A stretch of 16,720 nucleotides of DNA, from the NCBI GenBank assembly GCA_964636385.1, contig CAZWSC010000111.1:1-16720 (forward strand). Reading direction: 5' to 3'. A program made the translations under genes and the position numbers. Numbering within the stretch: the first letter of the stretch is position 1; each line of letters opens with the position of its first letter. The notes below the pieces were generated by a model. That model saw only the letters and a list, made by a program, of their open reading frames with translations. It was not told the DNA's origin and searched no databases. Shown one piece after another: positions 1 through 7,326 of the stretch. Source of the stretch: CAZWSC01 sp964636385. GTDB taxonomy: Bacteria; Eisenbacteria; RBG-16-71-46; CAIMUX01.

Positions 1-47
1 GCTGGCCCCCCACCGGGGGGGCGGGGCCCCCCCCCCCGGCCGATCGC
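1..47. repeat. G/C homopolymer tract at window edge, upstream of fliK
   Basis: This stretch is almost only C and G. It has a run of six C at 6-11, seven G at 15-21 interrupted once before four more G, and then eleven consecutive C at 27-37. The G and C runs are complementary, so they could fold in several registers. No ribosome-binding site or promoter can be read. The fliK frame is open through the tract back to position 3 (TGG CCC CCC ACC...), so the tract may be coding, may be a length-variable simple repeat, or may contain base-calling or assembly errors typical of such runs. Confidence 0.6.
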
Positions 48-2633
48 ATGCCTGAAGCGACACGCAGGGACGGCAGGCGGCCTGGGGCGCAGGATGACGG
101 TGCAGGGCAGGGCGCACAGTCGGTGGAGAGAGTCGTTTCGTCACGTCCGACGGAAGCGGAGGCCCCGACCGAAGCGGGCGGGAGTGAGGAAGCCGCCCGT
201 CCCGCGCCGCAGTCCGACAAGGCTCCAGGCGCAAGAGCGCAGGAGGGGCCTGCCCGGAACGGTGACAGACCATCGGTTCAGGGTGGCTCCGGGGTGTCAG
301 CAGCTCCTCAGTCCGGTGAGGCCGCCGGGGAGGCTGCCCGCCAGGACACGGTCCTCGAGAGGCTCGCTGCCGGGGCCGGTGGTGAGCGTGCGGAGGTGAA
401 GGTCGAGGAGGCATCCGTCCGGCAGGCGGCGGAAGCCCTGAAGGCTGCCCTGACAGGCAAGCCCACAGGCTCCACGTCGGGAGAGGTTATGCAGACCGGC
501 ACGAAGCCGGCATCCGGATCGATCCATTCCGACACACACGGCGATCGGGACCTGCGGACGACTCTCGTGCTGAACACGGCAGCTCCACAGGGTACGGAGC
601 CGGGTACGGGTGCGTCGCCCAATGCCGGAGCGGCCGAAGGTGGCAGGATGGACGCCGGTACCGGCAGGGGCACTGCACCCGGTCATGCGGAGGCGCGCGT
701 CGTGCAAACGGTGTCGGAAGAAATCCGCGGCACTGTTGTCGTTGACGGGGGTGAGACGTTGGAGCCCCTGCAGAAGGGATATTCCGTGGCTACGCCCCGG
801 GGCACCCGGTCCGGACCGATCGTGAGCGTCCCGGCGGCGTCCGCTGAAGTGCCGGCTGACGGATCAGTCACCAGAAACCGGCCGGTCCAGTGGGTCTCAT
901 CCGGTCCAACACGCGAACCAGAGTCGGCAATTCCGGGCGACTCCGTCGCCAGACATGGCGGTGCCCGGGCGACTGAGTCGGGCCCGCGTACTCCTGTCTC
1001 CAGTGCCTACAGTCAGGCGACTGCCTCCGGGAGCGACACGGAAGTCCGGGGGCAGCAGCCGGGCATGGTGGCGGCTGAGGGTGATGACGGGAGTCAGCCT
1101 GTCGGGAGGGCGCGGATCGCCATGAACCCCCTTTCGTCCGAATCGCCCGCCAGGACGGCGGCGGCCGAGGGGGGACGTTCTGCCGGGGATCCCGTTGGCG
1201 ACATGGCCCGGAACGGCTCCCGTACAGAAGCTGACATACGGGAGTCCGCGGCCGGCGCCGGGAAGGCCGGCCGGGCCGGGTCTTCATCGCCGGGCGTGGG
1301 CCAATCCCCCGGCACGGTCACAGGCGGGTCTGTGACGGGATCCGGCAACCCGACAGACGCGGTCGTTGACCAAGACGCATCCGCCGCACCCGGATCACGG
1401 GTGAGTACGGCTTCTGCAGGTGAGGCGCGACCGGCTGCAAAGCCTGCACCTCTGCAGCCTGCTCTGACAACGGGCGCGAGTGGGGAGCAGGGGGCTGCGT
1501 CGCAGGCCAGGCAGGCGGGAAATGTGCCGCCCGGGGGTTCTACAGGCGCGACTGCGCCGGCAGAGGGATCGGTCGCGGAAGTCGCAGAGAAGGTGCACGC
1601 TGACGCCGGGTCGCAGCGTGCTGCGGCCGAGGGGCGGAATGCACCGAGCCCTGACCCCGCGCGTGCAGGACCTGCGATCCGTGTGGACGGCAGCGCAGGC
1701 TCCTCGCATCAGAATGCGCATGCTGAGTCAGAGGCGAAGGCCCCTGCTCCCCCGCACCCGGCAAACCCGCGCGTGGTACAGGATCGGCACGAGCCCGTCG
1801 CATCGAACAGGGTGCCTGTCGGGGACGGTGTCCCGAGTCCTGCAGATTCCGCCAGGGCGCAAGGGATGCCGGTAACCGTGGCATCCACCGTCGGTGGAGA
1901 AGGATCCGCTGTTGAGCCAACGCCGGATCCGGCCGCCGATCAGAACCATGGGCGTGCCGCGGGCGATCCGCGGGGCGCTGCAGCGTCAGGCCGGCTGGAG
2001 CACAGCCCACAGATCGCTTCACAGTCTGCGGCGCAGGCCTCCAGCCCTGTCTCCCAGGCAGGGCCGGACACTGCGGCAGGTCCGAGGATGCTGGATGTGA
2101 CGGAGATGCCCGAGTTCCTCCCACACACCCTCAGGGCCGCAGTCAGGGATGGAGTGAGGGAGGCCAACATCCGTCTCTGGCCCCCCGAGCTGGGAGCCAT
2201 CAAGGTCCAGTTGCAGGTGAACGGAGAGATGGTGACCGCCCGCATACAGGCGGAGCGGCCGGACGCACACGCCCTCCTGGAGAGGATGCGCGGCGCACTG
2301 CAGAAGGGAATGCAGGAGTCTGGTCTGACACTGCAAAGGCTGGAGATCGAGCTTGGAGGAAGCAGTGCCGTGCGGGCGACATCATCCTCCGGCGCAGGTC
2401 AGTTCGAACGGGACTCTGATCCTTCGCAGCGGGATTCCATGGGCTCGGGGCATGGCAACCGGGATGGCGCCCCATCCTCCTTCTCGCACGAGAGCCGCCG
2501 GCATCGGGGCCCGGAGGACGGCCCCGAGGCGGGCGCAGGCCCGGCTTCGCCTGTCGCCAGGGCCGGCAATCGCGGGGGTCGTCCTTCGGGGAACAAGGCT
2601 GAGAGGGCAGGCGGAGTGGATGCCTGGGCCTGA
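48..2633 (+). CDS. fliK: Flagellar hook-length control protein FliK (start uncertain, possibly 5'-partial)
   Basis: FliK is a secreted ruler that measures the growing hook and, through FlhB, switches export from hook to filament substrates. Only the C-terminal part is recognisable. Residues about 681-771 match the Flg_hook/FliK C-terminal domain, with the signature RLWPPELG at 709-716 followed by a valine-rich strand region and an amphipathic helix. Residues 1-680 are low-complexity, rich in Gly, Ala, Ser, Pro and Arg, with one helix-like island around 100-137. About 90 disordered residues follow the domain. At 861 aa it is about twice the Salmonella protein (about 405 aa). The ATG at 48 has no visible Shine-Dalgarno site and the frame is open to the window edge, so the true start may lie upstream. 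It precedes flgD by 30 nt. The family call rests on the C-terminal domain plus position before flgD/flgE. Confidence 0.85.
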   Translation: MPEATRRDGRRPGAQDDGAGQGAQSVERVVSSRPTEAEAPTEAGGSEEAARPAPQSDKAPGARAQEGPARNGDRPSVQGGSGVSAAPQSGEAAGEAARQDTVLERLAAGAGGERAEVKVEEASVRQAAEALKAALTGKPTGSTSGEVMQTGTKPASGSIHSDTHGDRDLRTTLVLNTAAPQGTEPGTGASPNAGAAEGGRMDAGTGRGTAPGHAEARVVQTVSEEIRGTVVVDGGETLEPLQKGYSVATPRGTRSGPIVSVPAASAEVPADGSVTRNRPVQWVSSGPTREPESAIPGDSVARHGGARATESGPRTPVSSAYSQATASGSDTEVRGQQPGMVAAEGDDGSQPVGRARIAMNPLSSESPARTAAAEGGRSAGDPVGDMARNGSRTEADIRESAAGAGKAGRAGSSSPGVGQSPGTVTGGSVTGSGNPTDAVVDQDASAAPGSRVSTASAGEARPAAKPAPLQPALTTGASGEQGAASQARQAGNVPPGGSTGATAPAEGSVAEVAEKVHADAGSQRAAAEGRNAPSPDPARAGPAIRVDGSAGSSHQNAHAESEAKAPAPPHPANPRVVQDRHEPVASNRVPVGDGVPSPADSARAQGMPVTVASTVGGEGSAVEPTPDPAADQNHGRAAGDPRGAAASGRLEHSPQIASQSAAQASSPVSQAGPDTAAGPRMLDVTEMPEFLPHTLRAAVRDGVREANIRLWPPELGAIKVQLQVNGEMVTARIQAERPDAHALLERMRGALQKGMQESGLTLQRLEIELGGSSAVRATSSSGAGQFERDSDPSQRDSMGSGHGNRDGAPSSFSHESRRHRGPEDGPEAGAGPASPVARAGNRGGRPSGNKAERAGGVDAWA

Positions 2634-2663
2634 TCGGGGCCCGCGCCAGGTAAGGAGACGAAG

Positions 2664-3356
2664 ATGGAGATAACAGGATCAGGCACAGCGACGAGGTCAG
2701 GCTACGGCATCGGCGCCGGGCCGACCGGAGGCGGCGGCGAGATGGGCAGGAGTGACTTCCTGCACCTGCTGATTACGCAGCTTCGGCACCAGGATCCGCT
2801 CGACCCGATGGACAACCAGGCATTCGTGTCGCAGCTGGCGCAGTTCAGCTCGCTGGAGATGATGGAGAAGCTGAACACAAGCTTCGAGGACAATCTGATG
2901 CTTACACAGTCGCTGAACAACACGGCGGCGACCGGGCTGATCGGTAACCACGTCAGGGCGCAGGGGGATACGTTCGACCTTGGTGAGCTGGGCGGCGCAA
3001 CCCTGGGCTATTTCCTGACCGAACCCGCGCAGACGGTGACTCTGACGATCTACAACGAACTGGGCCTGCCCGTGCATTCGGTGGTCGCGGCGGAAGGAAG
3101 TGTGGGTGATCACTCGATCCACTGGGACGGCTCCGATATCGACGGGCAGCCGCTCGCCCCCGGCACTTATACACTGAAGGTTTCCGCGACAGATGCGGAA
3201 GGGGAACATGTGGTGGCCCTGCCGCTCGTGCGGGGGCTGGTGGAAGGTGTGACATACAGAGGAGGCAGCGCATACCTGCTGGTCAACGGTCGGTCGGTGG
3301 CCCTGGCCGACGTTCTGGAGGTGCTGCTGCCGGGTTCGGAAGGAGGTGACAGGTAA
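2664..3356 (+). CDS. flgD: Flagellar hook assembly (cap) protein FlgD
   Basis: FlgD forms the temporary cap at the tip of the growing hook that guides FlgE polymerisation. Residues 27-70 carry the characteristic N-terminal domain, including DFLHLLITQLRHQDPLDPMD and the QLAQFSSLE segment. Residues about 95-200 match the FlgD Tudor/Ig-like region, with the TVTLTIYNELG strand, HWDGSDIDG turn and APGTYTLKV strand typical of the FlgD Ig fold. The length of 230 aa is normal for the family. The start is supported by AAGGAG at 2652-2657, 6 nt before the ATG. The stop codon overlaps the next start (TAATG). Its place between fliK and flgE fits a hook-building module. Assignment is firm. Confidence 0.96.
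   Translation: MEITGSGTATRSGYGIGAGPTGGGGEMGRSDFLHLLITQLRHQDPLDPMDNQAFVSQLAQFSSLEMMEKLNTSFEDNLMLTQSLNNTAATGLIGNHVRAQGDTFDLGELGGATLGYFLTEPAQTVTLTIYNELGLPVHSVVAAEGSVGDHSIHWDGSDIDGQPLAPGTYTLKVSATDAEGEHVVALPLVRGLVEGVTYRGGSAYLLVNGRSVALADVLEVLLPGSEGGDR
3341..3349 (+). promoter_or_regulatory. Near-perfect Shine-Dalgarno site for the TIGR02530-type gene
   Basis: AGGAGGTGA lies inside the last codons of flgD, 6 nt before the ATG at 3356. It matches the anti-Shine-Dalgarno consensus over nine bases, the strongest site seen in this window. With the TAATG stop/start overlap, it indicates efficient coupled translation of the downstream gene and fixes its start. Confidence 0.75.
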
Positions 3357-3766
3357 TGACTCATGCGGGCGGCGTGAATCAGGGGATTCCGGCGGTATCG
3401 CCGCGCACCCCCGGGATTTCGCCACTCGGGACGGGCAGGCCGTCCCCGCCCCCCCGTACAACCGGGGCTGGCGGCTTCGGCCGGATGCTGGACGGCGCCA
3501 TCGGCGCTTCCCGTCCGGTCCGGTTCTCGGCTCACGCGGCCGATCGCGTCCGTTCCCGGGGGATTCATCTCACCCCGGCGGATCTCGACCGGCTGGCCAG
3601 GGCCGTGGATCTTGCGGAGGCCCGCGGGGGACGCGAGTCGCTGGTGATCTCGCCCTCGCTGGCATATGTCGTCAATGTCCCCGGCCGTACGGTCGTGACC
3701 GCGCTCAGCGGCGATCAGGCCAGGGGATCGGTTTTTACACAGATCGACAGCGCCGTCGTTCTCTAG
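3356..3766 (+). CDS. Flagellar operon protein, TIGR02530 family (function unknown)
   Basis: This 136-aa protein matches my recollection of the small 'flagellar operon protein' family TIGR02530, whose members usually sit between flgD and flgE. Visible hallmarks are FSAHA at 57-61, the RVRSRGI segment at 64-70, an acidic/leucine helix to about 90, ESLV at 94-97, NVPGRTVVTA at 107-116 and the C terminus VFTQIDSAVVL at 126-136. The first 40 residues are Gly/Pro/Thr-rich and probably disordered. There is no signal peptide or membrane helix. The ATG overlaps the flgD stop by one base and has an excellent ribosome-binding site. Its biochemical role is not known to me; conserved placement suggests a part in hook assembly or export of hook substrates, which is inference. 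Confidence 0.88.
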   Translation: MTHAGGVNQGIPAVSPRTPGISPLGTGRPSPPPRTTGAGGFGRMLDGAIGASRPVRFSAHAADRVRSRGIHLTPADLDRLARAVDLAEARGGRESLVISPSLAYVVNVPGRTVVTALSGDQARGSVFTQIDSAVVL

Positions 3767-3785
3767 TCCGGCGAGAGACGCCGGA
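3767..3785 (+). other. Intercistronic hairpin immediately after the TIGR02530-type gene
   Basis: A perfect 7-bp inverted repeat (TCCGGCG / CGCCGGA) with loop AGAGA begins at the base after the stop codon. There is no following T-run, so it does not look like a classical terminator. It may slow RNA degradation or separate translation of the flanking genes, but this is inference. A chance occurrence in GC-rich DNA is possible. Confidence 0.4.
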
Positions 3786-3813
3786 GGAACGGCTGGACCT
3801 CCAGGAGGAGGCC

Positions 3814-3864
3814 GTGGACCGCGGAACGACTGATGCGGTGCGGCGGCGGCGAAGGAGGAACTGA
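3814..3864 (+). other. Possible 16-codon leader ORF upstream of flgE ending in six arginines
   Basis: A GTG at 3814 follows AGGAGG at 3803-3808 with a 5-nt gap and opens a 16-residue frame, (M)DRGTTDAVRRRRRRN, stopping with TGA at 3862-3864. The six Arg codons (CGG CGG CGG CGA AGG AGG) run directly across the flgE Shine-Dalgarno sequence AAGGAGG at 3852-3858, and the stop lies 5 nt before the flgE ATG. If translated, ribosomes on it would occupy or release the flgE site, giving coupling or arginine-tRNA sensing. There is no homology evidence, and purine-rich intergenic DNA can produce this by chance. Confidence 0.2.
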
Positions 3865-3869
3865 CTGCC

Positions 3870-5570
3870 ATGATGCGAGCACTCTTTTCGGGGATGTCCG
3901 GTCTTGAGATCAACATGAACCGGATGGACGTGATCGGGAACAACGTGGCCAACGTGAACACAGTTGGCTACAAACAGTCCCGGGTCACCTTCGAGGAACA
4001 CATGACGCAGCTCATCCAGGGGGCGACCGCGCCCTTCGGAAGCCTGGGCGGTTCGAATCCGAAGCAGATCGGAAACGGCGCCAGGCTGGGAACGATAGAC
4101 ATGCTTTTCACACAGGGGAGTCTTGAGTCGACGGGAATCGACACGGACCTGGCAATCCAGGGGAGGGCCTTCTTCGTGCTGTCCGACGGCATCAACCGGT
4201 TCTACTCGCGCGCCGGATCCTTCCAGCTCGACGGCCACGGCCAGCTGGTGAGCCCGAGCAATGGTTATACTCTTCAGGGGTATGGCTACAACCGCATCAC
4301 GAACCAGTACGCCACCATGCCGGGATCGGTGCGGGTTCCCCTTGGCGAGACGGAGCCTGCCAAGGCCACCTCGCTTCTGACCTATCGGGGAAACCTGGAT
4401 GCCGATTCCGAGCCCCGGGGGACGATCTCGCAGTCGGCAATCCTGTACTGCGACACGGGTGATCCCGCCACGGAGTCCGAACTCATGGTGAACCTGCGGG
4501 GGGATCCCGCCGGGATCATCACACTGATCGAGGAGGGGGATGAGCTCAGCTTCAGCGCCACCGTAAGCGGCGTGCCCGTCAGCGGCAGCCTGACCGTGAC
4601 AGCAGGCACACGCATTTCGGATCTGCTTGATGCAATGGAAGACGCGATGAACGCTGTGGATGGGGTTACCGGCGTCACGGTTTCGATGAACCAGCATGGG
4701 CGCATAAGCCTCTCCACGCCCGACAGCCTGGGGATCGAGGGGGAGGTCCGGGGCCTCGTCATCCAGGGGGCGGACAGCATTGGAGTTCCCAGGCATGACT
4801 TCAACGGCCTTGCCGCCATGACGGAGATCCAGGCTGCCCGCGACGCCAGCACCTTTATCGAGGAGAGCACGATCTATGACTCCCTCGGGTTCAGCCATGT
4901 CGTGAGGCTGGAGTTCACACGCGTGCTGGGTGCCAACCAGTTCACCTGGGAGGCGACTGTCGACAGCGGAGAGACTCCGATTCTCGCGGGTCGTACGGGG
5001 ACGATCACGTTCAATGCCGACGGTTCGTTCAACGGGTTCTTCTTCGATGCAGTTGGCGAGATGATTCCGACCACCCTCTCCATCAGCCCGACAACCGGGG
5101 CCCAGACCCCGCTCGACATCGAACTCGACACGGGCCAGCCGGGAGGGTTTGCGGGGATTACCCTCGTCCACTCGCCCGCAAGCCTCGAGGCGACCGGCGA
5201 CGGGTTCAGCAAGGGGACGGCAGTGGATTTCCGCATTGACCGTGACGGGACCGTCATTTCGATCTTCTCGAACGGGGTGACCAGGCCTGCCGGAAGGCTG
5301 GCCCTGGCGGAGTTCGTCAACCCGACAGGCCTGATGCGTTTCGGGGACAACATGTTCCAGCAGACGGTCAACTCCGGTGATCCGATGATGGGGACCGCCG
5401 CGGGATCAGTCGAAGCATCGGTGTTCAGCGGGAGTCTCGAGCAGTCCAACGTGGACCTCTCGCGCCAGTTCACCGACATGATCCTTGCGCAGCGCGGCTT
5501 CCAGGCCAATGCGCGGATCATCACCACCAGCGATGACGTGCTTGCGGAGCTCCTCAACCTGAAGAGATAG
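3870..5570 (+). CDS. flgE: Flagellar hook protein FlgE
   Basis: FlgE is the secreted subunit that polymerises into the universal-joint hook. Residues 1-50 carry the rod/hook N-terminal helix with the GNNVANVNTVGYK motif at 23-35. Residues about 85-160 contain the TDLAIQGRAFF and FYSRAGSF segments of domain D1. Residues about 165-480 form variable D2/D3-type insertions. The C terminus (about 515-566) has the LEQSNVDLSRQFTDMILAQR helix typical of hook and rod proteins. At 566 aa it is longer than Salmonella FlgE (about 403 aa). The only cysteine is Cys194. AAGGAGG at 3852-3858 supports the first of two adjacent ATGs (3870, 3873). A 103-nt spacer separates it from the gene before, and a hairpin follows it. 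Confidence 0.97.
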   Translation: MMRALFSGMSGLEINMNRMDVIGNNVANVNTVGYKQSRVTFEEHMTQLIQGATAPFGSLGGSNPKQIGNGARLGTIDMLFTQGSLESTGIDTDLAIQGRAFFVLSDGINRFYSRAGSFQLDGHGQLVSPSNGYTLQGYGYNRITNQYATMPGSVRVPLGETEPAKATSLLTYRGNLDADSEPRGTISQSAILYCDTGDPATESELMVNLRGDPAGIITLIEEGDELSFSATVSGVPVSGSLTVTAGTRISDLLDAMEDAMNAVDGVTGVTVSMNQHGRISLSTPDSLGIEGEVRGLVIQGADSIGVPRHDFNGLAAMTEIQAARDASTFIEESTIYDSLGFSHVVRLEFTRVLGANQFTWEATVDSGETPILAGRTGTITFNADGSFNGFFFDAVGEMIPTTLSISPTTGAQTPLDIELDTGQPGGFAGITLVHSPASLEATGDGFSKGTAVDFRIDRDGTVISIFSNGVTRPAGRLALAEFVNPTGLMRFGDNMFQQTVNSGDPMMGTAAGSVEASVFSGSLEQSNVDLSRQFTDMILAQRGFQANARIITTSDDVLAELLNLKR

Positions 5571-5598
5571 CCCGCTGATGCGAAGGCGCAAGCCTGGG

Positions 5599-5625
5599 CC
5601 GGGGGAGGGCGCGATCCTCCCCCGG
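5599..5625 (+). other. Strong intercistronic hairpin between flgE and fliL
   Basis: A perfect 10-bp inverted repeat (CCGGGGGAGG / CCTCCCCCGG) encloses a 7-nt loop (GCGCGAT) and lies about 28 nt after the flgE stop and 16 nt before the fliL ATG. No T-run follows, so full Rho-independent termination is unlikely. It could act as an RNA-stabilising or partial attenuation element that raises flgE transcript relative to downstream genes. The structure is read directly from the sequence; its role is inferred. Confidence 0.5.
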
Positions 5626-5641
5626 ACCCTGGGAGGATGAG

Positions 5642-6238
5642 ATGGCTGAGGAGAACGAAGTCCGTACTGAAGAGACGCCGGAGGAGGAACAGGCGCAGGA
5701 GACCACGGCGAAGGTGCCGATCTTCCCGCCGGTCGTGATCCGTTACGCGGTGCTCGGGGCGATCCTGATCGTGATCCTGATCGGCTCGCTCTTTCTGATA
5801 ACCGACGTGATCGCGCCAAGACTGCAGCGGCTGAACCAGACTGCGTCCGCGGAGGGCGCCGCAGGCGAGGCGGCGGCCGCGGCCGCGCCGACGGAGCCCG
5901 GCGACATCATCCTGATACGGGACATCGTGGTGAACCCCGCCGGTTCCGGCGGCAGGCGGTACCTCAAGGTTACCGCCGCGATCGAGGCTCACACACCTGA
6001 GAGCGAGCAGGGAAGGGGAAGGGGCGCGGCAGCGCCTGCGGCCGAGGAGGAGCTGACCCTCCGCGAGGTCCGCATCCGCGACCTGCTGATCCGGGAGCTG
6101 TCGGCCAGGACCCTGGATGAGCTGACAGATCCGCTCAGCAAGGAGGAGATGCGCGTCGGAATCCTCGCCGGGCTGAACGACATCCTGGCAGGGGAAACGG
6201 TTTCGAACGTGTTCTTCACGGAGTACGTGGTCCAGTGA
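5642..6238 (+). CDS. fliL: Flagellar basal body-associated protein FliL
   Basis: FliL is a single-pass inner-membrane protein near the stator units that supports torque generation. The acidic cytoplasmic N terminus (1-25, Glu-rich) is followed by one membrane helix at about 31-55. A periplasmic Ala-rich linker (66-85) leads into the FliL domain from about 88 to 198, including IILIRDIVVNPAG, RYLKVTAAIE at 106-115 and the C-terminal VSNVFFTEYVVQ. A low-complexity insertion (about 119-138, RGRGAAAPAAEEE-like) interrupts the domain. The 198-aa length is slightly above usual. GGAGG at 5632-5636 supports the ATG. The usual neighbours motA/motB are not in the window. Confidence 0.94.
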   Translation: MAEENEVRTEETPEEEQAQETTAKVPIFPPVVIRYAVLGAILIVILIGSLFLITDVIAPRLQRLNQTASAEGAAGEAAAAAAPTEPGDIILIRDIVVNPAGSGGRRYLKVTAAIEAHTPESEQGRGRGAAAPAAEEELTLREVRIRDLLIRELSARTLDELTDPLSKEEMRVGILAGLNDILAGETVSNVFFTEYVVQ

Positions 6239-6315
6239 CAGGACAGCTCCGTGTTGGCGGGACAACCCGGGACGCACGCGGCGTACGGGGCAGATGGATG
6301 CGGGAGATCTGAGAA

Positions 6316-7326
6316 GTGGCCAACATCCTTTCACAGGAGGAAATCGACGCCCTGTTGGGCGCCGTGGATTCCACCGAAGAGGAACAGGCTAAGGAGGAGC
6401 CTGCGGAGGAGAAGCCGGCGCAGCAGTCGTCCGTGATGCCCTACGACTTCCGCCGGCCGAACCGCGTCTCCAAGGAACAGCTCCGCTTCTTCCAGACGAT
6501 CCACGAGGATTTCTCGAGGCAGTTTGCCAACTCGCTGTCGGGCTATCTCAGGACGATGGTCGACATCGAAGTCGTCTCCACGGACCAGCTGACCTACGGG
6601 GAGTACGTCCTCTCCCTGCCGGCGAGCACGGCGCTCTTCGTCTTCGCCATGGATCCCCTTGAGGCGAGCGGCGTGATGGAGATCAACCCCTCCCTGATCC
6701 TGACCATGGTGGACCGCCTTTTCGGCGGAGAGGGGGCCGAGAGTTCGACCAGCCGCGACCTGACCGGAATCGAGACGGCAGTAGTCACGAAGCTCGTCAC
6801 TGAGGGGCTGGGGGTGATGACGCGCACATGGGAGAGGGTGACCAGCCTGAACTGCTCGATGAGCGAGCTCATGAAGAACCCTCAGATGCTTCAGCTCATG
6901 CCCAACACGGAGACGGTGATCCTGATCACCCTGGAGCTGCGGATGGGGGAATCGGCGGGGATCCTTTCCCTCTGCTACCCGTTTGCGGCAATGGAGTCGG
7001 TCATCCCCAACATCTCGTCGCGACAGATCCTGATGGGTTCCCAGCGGAAGGTTGTGGAAGAGGGCCCGCAGTGGATAACGCAAACGCTGGGAGAATCGAA
7101 TCTGAGTGTGGCGGCCGAACTGGGCCGCTCCGAGTTGACGGTATCGGAGTTCATACGCCTGCGGCCCGGGGATGTGATTCCGCTCCTCAGCCGCGTGGAG
7201 GACCCGATCTGCGTGCTGGTTGGGAACGAACGGAAGGGCCTTGCCCGGCCCGGACTGAAGGGGCGCTACCGGGCGGTCCGCCTGGAGACGCCCATCGGCA
7301 AAGGAGAGTCCAAGGATGAGTCCTGA
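6316..7326 (+). CDS. fliM: Flagellar motor switch protein FliM
   Basis: FliM is the C-ring protein that binds phosphorylated CheY and, with FliG and FliN, sets rotation direction. The N terminus has the CheY-docking motif LSQEEIDALLGAV at 5-17, then an acidic linker. The CheC-like middle domain spans about 45-235 and includes RLFGGEG at 135-141. The C-terminal SpoA/FliN-like domain spans about 255-325. At 336 aa it matches the family. It starts with GTG; an in-frame TGA at 6310-6312 and the conserved N terminus make this start secure even though the ribosome-binding site (GGAG at 6303-6306) is modest. It overlaps fliN by 11 nt. An intact docking motif implies control by a CheY encoded elsewhere. 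Confidence 0.97.
   Translation: MANILSQEEIDALLGAVDSTEEEQAKEEPAEEKPAQQSSVMPYDFRRPNRVSKEQLRFFQTIHEDFSRQFANSLSGYLRTMVDIEVVSTDQLTYGEYVLSLPASTALFVFAMDPLEASGVMEINPSLILTMVDRLFGGEGAESSTSRDLTGIETAVVTKLVTEGLGVMTRTWERVTSLNCSMSELMKNPQMLQLMPNTETVILITLELRMGESAGILSLCYPFAAMESVIPNISSRQILMGSQRKVVEEGPQWITQTLGESNLSVAAELGRSELTVSEFIRLRPGDVIPLLSRVEDPICVLVGNERKGLARPGLKGRYRAVRLETPIGKGESKDES

Noticed and set aside
39..46. GCCGATCG before the fliK ATG as a sigma-28 -10 element
   Set aside because: The last two bases of the consensus are wrong and there is no TAAA-like -35 box upstream, only a poly-C run.
3346..3864. A 172-codon plus-strand frame overlapping the TIGR02530-type gene in another frame
   Set aside because: It is Arg/Gly-rich with no conserved features, whereas the overlapping 136-codon frame has clear family motifs and a near-perfect ribosome-binding site.
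5599..5625. Hairpin after flgE as a Rho-independent terminator
   Set aside because: The stem is strong, but no T-run follows and fliL begins 16 nt later in the same direction with its own ribosome-binding site, so it is listed as an intercistronic hairpin instead.
6239..6315. Small gene or regulatory element between fliL and fliM
   Set aside because: The GTG-initiated frame at 6251 runs into fliM in another frame without motifs, and no hairpin or promoter was visible in the 77 nt.
3735..6334. Two long minus-strand open frames opposite flgE and fliL-fliM (about 480 codons each)
   Set aside because: These are shadows of conserved plus-strand genes in GC-rich DNA and have no protein-like motifs.
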